Under the pieces are notes generated by a model. It was not told the DNA's origin. It made no database searches and saw only the letters and a list, made by a program, of their open reading frames with translations. DNA of 7,695 nt. Origin: Methylophaga sp. Its GTDB lineage: Bacteria; Pseudomonadota; Gammaproteobacteria; Nitrosococcales; Methylophagaceae. The stretch spans positions 1 to 7,695 of the forward strand of contig JABURN010000204.1 of assembly GCA_014762585.1 (NCBI GenBank). The letters are read 5' to 3'. The position numbers were made by a program, and so were the translations under genes. How positions within the stretch are numbered: position 1 is the first letter of the stretch; every line of letters begins with the position of its first letter. Shown one piece after another: positions 6,293 to 7,695 of the stretch.

Positions 6293-7635
6293 AGATATTT
6301 AGCGACTATCGCCCTTTCCGGCGCCTGCCCTTGATAAGGGATGTAAACCTGATGGCCACTGCCGGGCGCGACGTCAACAGATTCTAATTGCTGATCCCAC
6401 AGTTGCTCCAGCACGAACTCCCGATTGCCTGAGGGCGTAATCAACTCCAGCCGGTCACCGGCAGCAAAACGGTTTTTAACATTCACTTTCAGCAGTTGCC
6501 TGTCCTGATCAATCCCTGTCACCTCACCGACATACTGCTGACGCTCACTGCTGGAATAACCATGCAGATAATTCTGCTGTTCCTGCGTCGGATGCCGTTG
6601 ATAGAAACCATCTGTGTAGCCTCGATTGGCAAGATTATCCAGCTTACCAATCAGTGTGGGGTCGAAGGCTTTACCAGCCATCGCATCATCAATCGCCTGA
6701 CGGTAAATCTGTGCGGTGCGGGCAACATAATAGACAGACTTGGTTCGCCCCTCGATCTTGAGCGAATCGACACCGATCTTAACCAGCCGTTCTATATGCT
6801 GCACCGCACGAAGATCTTTTGAGTTCATGATATAAGTGCCGTGTTCATCCTCGAAGATCGGCATCATTTCACCGGGACGATTTTTTTCCTCTATCAGGTA
6901 AACCTGATCAGCCAGGGGATGCCGCTCCTGCCAACCGCAGTCTGACAAACCGCTCTGGTTCATTGCATCAAAAGCCTGAAAATCGATTTTCTGCGGCGCA
7001 TCATCGTTGCCGTCACTGCGGTGCGTTTTATATTCCCAGCGACAGGCATTGGTGCAGGTACCCTGATTGGGGTCCCGGTGATTAAAGTACCCGGACAGCA
7101 GACAGCGGCCTGAATAAGCGATGCAGAGCGCGCCGTGCACAAACACTTCCAGTTCCATATCGGGGCATTGCTGACGGATTTCTTCAATCTCATCCAGCGA
7201 TAGTTCGCGTGACAGGATGACCCGACTTAAACCCAGCGATTGCCAGAACTTCACGGCCTGATAATTGACGGTATTGGCCTGCACGGACAGATGCACCGGT
7301 ATTTCAGGCCAGCGCTCACGCACCATCATGATAAGTCCGGGATCGGTCATGATCAGCGCATCCGGGGCCATCTCAATCACTGGTTCCATATCCGTCATAT
7401 AGGTTTTGAGCTTGGCGTTATGTGGCATCAGATTACTGGCGACAAAGAATTTCTTACCCAGCCTGTGTGCTTCCTCAATGCCCTGCGCCAGTACCGGTAA
7501 TTTATGAAAGTCATTATTTCTGACACGCAAACTGTAGCGTGGCTGGCCGGCATAGACCGCATCGGCGCCAAAAGCATAGGCATAGCGCATGTGTTCGAGG
7601 CTGCCGGCAGGCAGTAGTAATTCGGGCGCATTCAT
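6289..7635 (-). CDS. trhP: tRNA uridine-34 hydroxylation protein TrhP (YegQ), peptidase U32 family
   Basis: U32-family protein needed, with prephenate, for 5-hydroxylation of wobble uridine 34 in tRNAs, the first step toward cmo5U/mcmo5U in E. coli. The 448-residue product is collinear with E. coli YegQ (453). It opens with APELLLPAGSLEHMRYAYAF, then YAGQPRYSLRVRN, PHNAKLK, HLSVQAN and RVILSRELSL. The U32 signature is intact at E163 to S181 (FVHGALC...SGRCLLS, C171 and C178). The CTNACRW pair C194/C198 completes the four-cysteine set probably serving as a metal-cluster site. The C-terminal half has EDEHGTYIMNSKDLRA, LKIEGRTKS and a small beta-barrel-like tail. The ATG at 7635 matches the E. 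coli N-terminus better than an in-frame GTG at 7650. Its ribosome-binding site (GGA about 12 bp upstream) is weak. Confidence 0.94.
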   Translation of the reverse strand: MNAPELLLPAGSLEHMRYAYAFGADAVYAGQPRYSLRVRNNDFHKLPVLAQGIEEAHRLGKKFFVASNLMPHNAKLKTYMTDMEPVIEMAPDALIMTDPGLIMMVRERWPEIPVHLSVQANTVNYQAVKFWQSLGLSRVILSRELSLDEIEEIRQQCPDMELEVFVHGALCIAYSGRCLLSGYFNHRDPNQGTCTNACRWEYKTHRSDGNDDAPQKIDFQAFDAMNQSGLSDCGWQERHPLADQVYLIEEKNRPGEMMPIFEDEHGTYIMNSKDLRAVQHIERLVKIGVDSLKIEGRTKSVYYVARTAQIYRQAIDDAMAGKAFDPTLIGKLDNLANRGYTDGFYQRHPTQEQQNYLHGYSSSERQQYVGEVTGIDQDRQLLKVNVKNRFAAGDRLELITPSGNREFVLEQLWDQQLESVDVAPGSGHQVYIPYQGQAPERAIVAKYL

Positions 7636-7665
7636 CAACACTATATCCACATAAAAAAAGCGTGA

Positions 7666-7693
7666 ATTATAATGCTTTTATACATTTTGCCAA
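7666..7693 (-). promoter_or_regulatory. Sigma-70 promoter of trhP
   Basis: Reading the minus strand, TTGGCA (7693-7688, 5/6) is followed by a 16-bp spacer and a perfect TATAAT (7671-7666). Transcription should start near 7659, about 24 nt before the trhP ATG. This is one of the best promoter matches in the window, at its very right edge, so any upstream regulatory sites fall outside. Confidence 0.8.
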
Positions 7694-7695
7694 TA

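Noticed and set aside
7636..7650. GTG start for trhP at 7650
   Set aside because: It adds five residues absent from E. coli YegQ and sits within about 10 nt of the predicted transcription start; the ATG at 7635 fits better.
1..7695. CRISPR arrays, insertion sequences, phage or defence genes, tRNA or rRNA
   Set aside because: No repeat-spacer pattern, inverted-repeat-bounded transposase, integrase or structured RNA gene is visible, and almost all of the sequence is accounted for by recognised housekeeping genes.

Overview
The window is a chromosomal stretch from a gammaproteobacterium. The evidence is close full-length resemblance, recalled rather than computed, of nearly every protein to its Escherichia coli counterpart (Dld, UppP, L13, S9, LpxL, WaaA, TadA, TrhP/YegQ), together with a Gram-negative lipid A/Kdo gene set. 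The genus cannot be fixed from sequence alone. No mobile element, phage gene, CRISPR array, tRNA or rRNA is visible.

Layout. The left end holds the N-terminal two thirds of a quinone-dependent D-lactate dehydrogenase (dld, minus strand, cut by the window edge). A 110-bp divergent gap separates it from uppP (undecaprenyl-diphosphatase). An 85-bp gap with a strong promoter leads into the ribosomal protein operon rplM-rpsI, which ends at a textbook intrinsic terminator. Next is a small exported PagL-like lipid A deacylase gene with its own promoter. Its stop codon directly abuts the stop codon of an oppositely oriented lpxL-type acyltransferase gene. Divergent from lpxL is waaA (Kdo transferase), overlapped by tadA (tRNA adenosine deaminase). 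The right end holds minus-strand trhP/yegQ (tRNA U34 hydroxylation), whose stop codon overlaps that of tadA and whose near-consensus promoter lies at the extreme right edge.

How the genes fit together. The centre is an envelope cluster. WaaA adds Kdo to lipid IVA, the LpxL-family enzyme acylates the Kdo-modified lipid, and the PagL-like protein probably removes an acyl chain from finished lipid A in the outer membrane. UppP recycles the undecaprenyl carrier for peptidoglycan and polysaccharide export. The translation-related genes are rplM, rpsI, tadA and trhP; the last two both act on the tRNA wobble position.

This is a mostly ordinary housekeeping region and I see no new multi-gene system. 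The most notable points are the PagL-like gene with an apparent Glu-to-Asp change in its catalytic triad, its zero-gap convergence with lpxL, the uncertain waaA start, and the tail-to-tail overlap of two wobble-modification genes.
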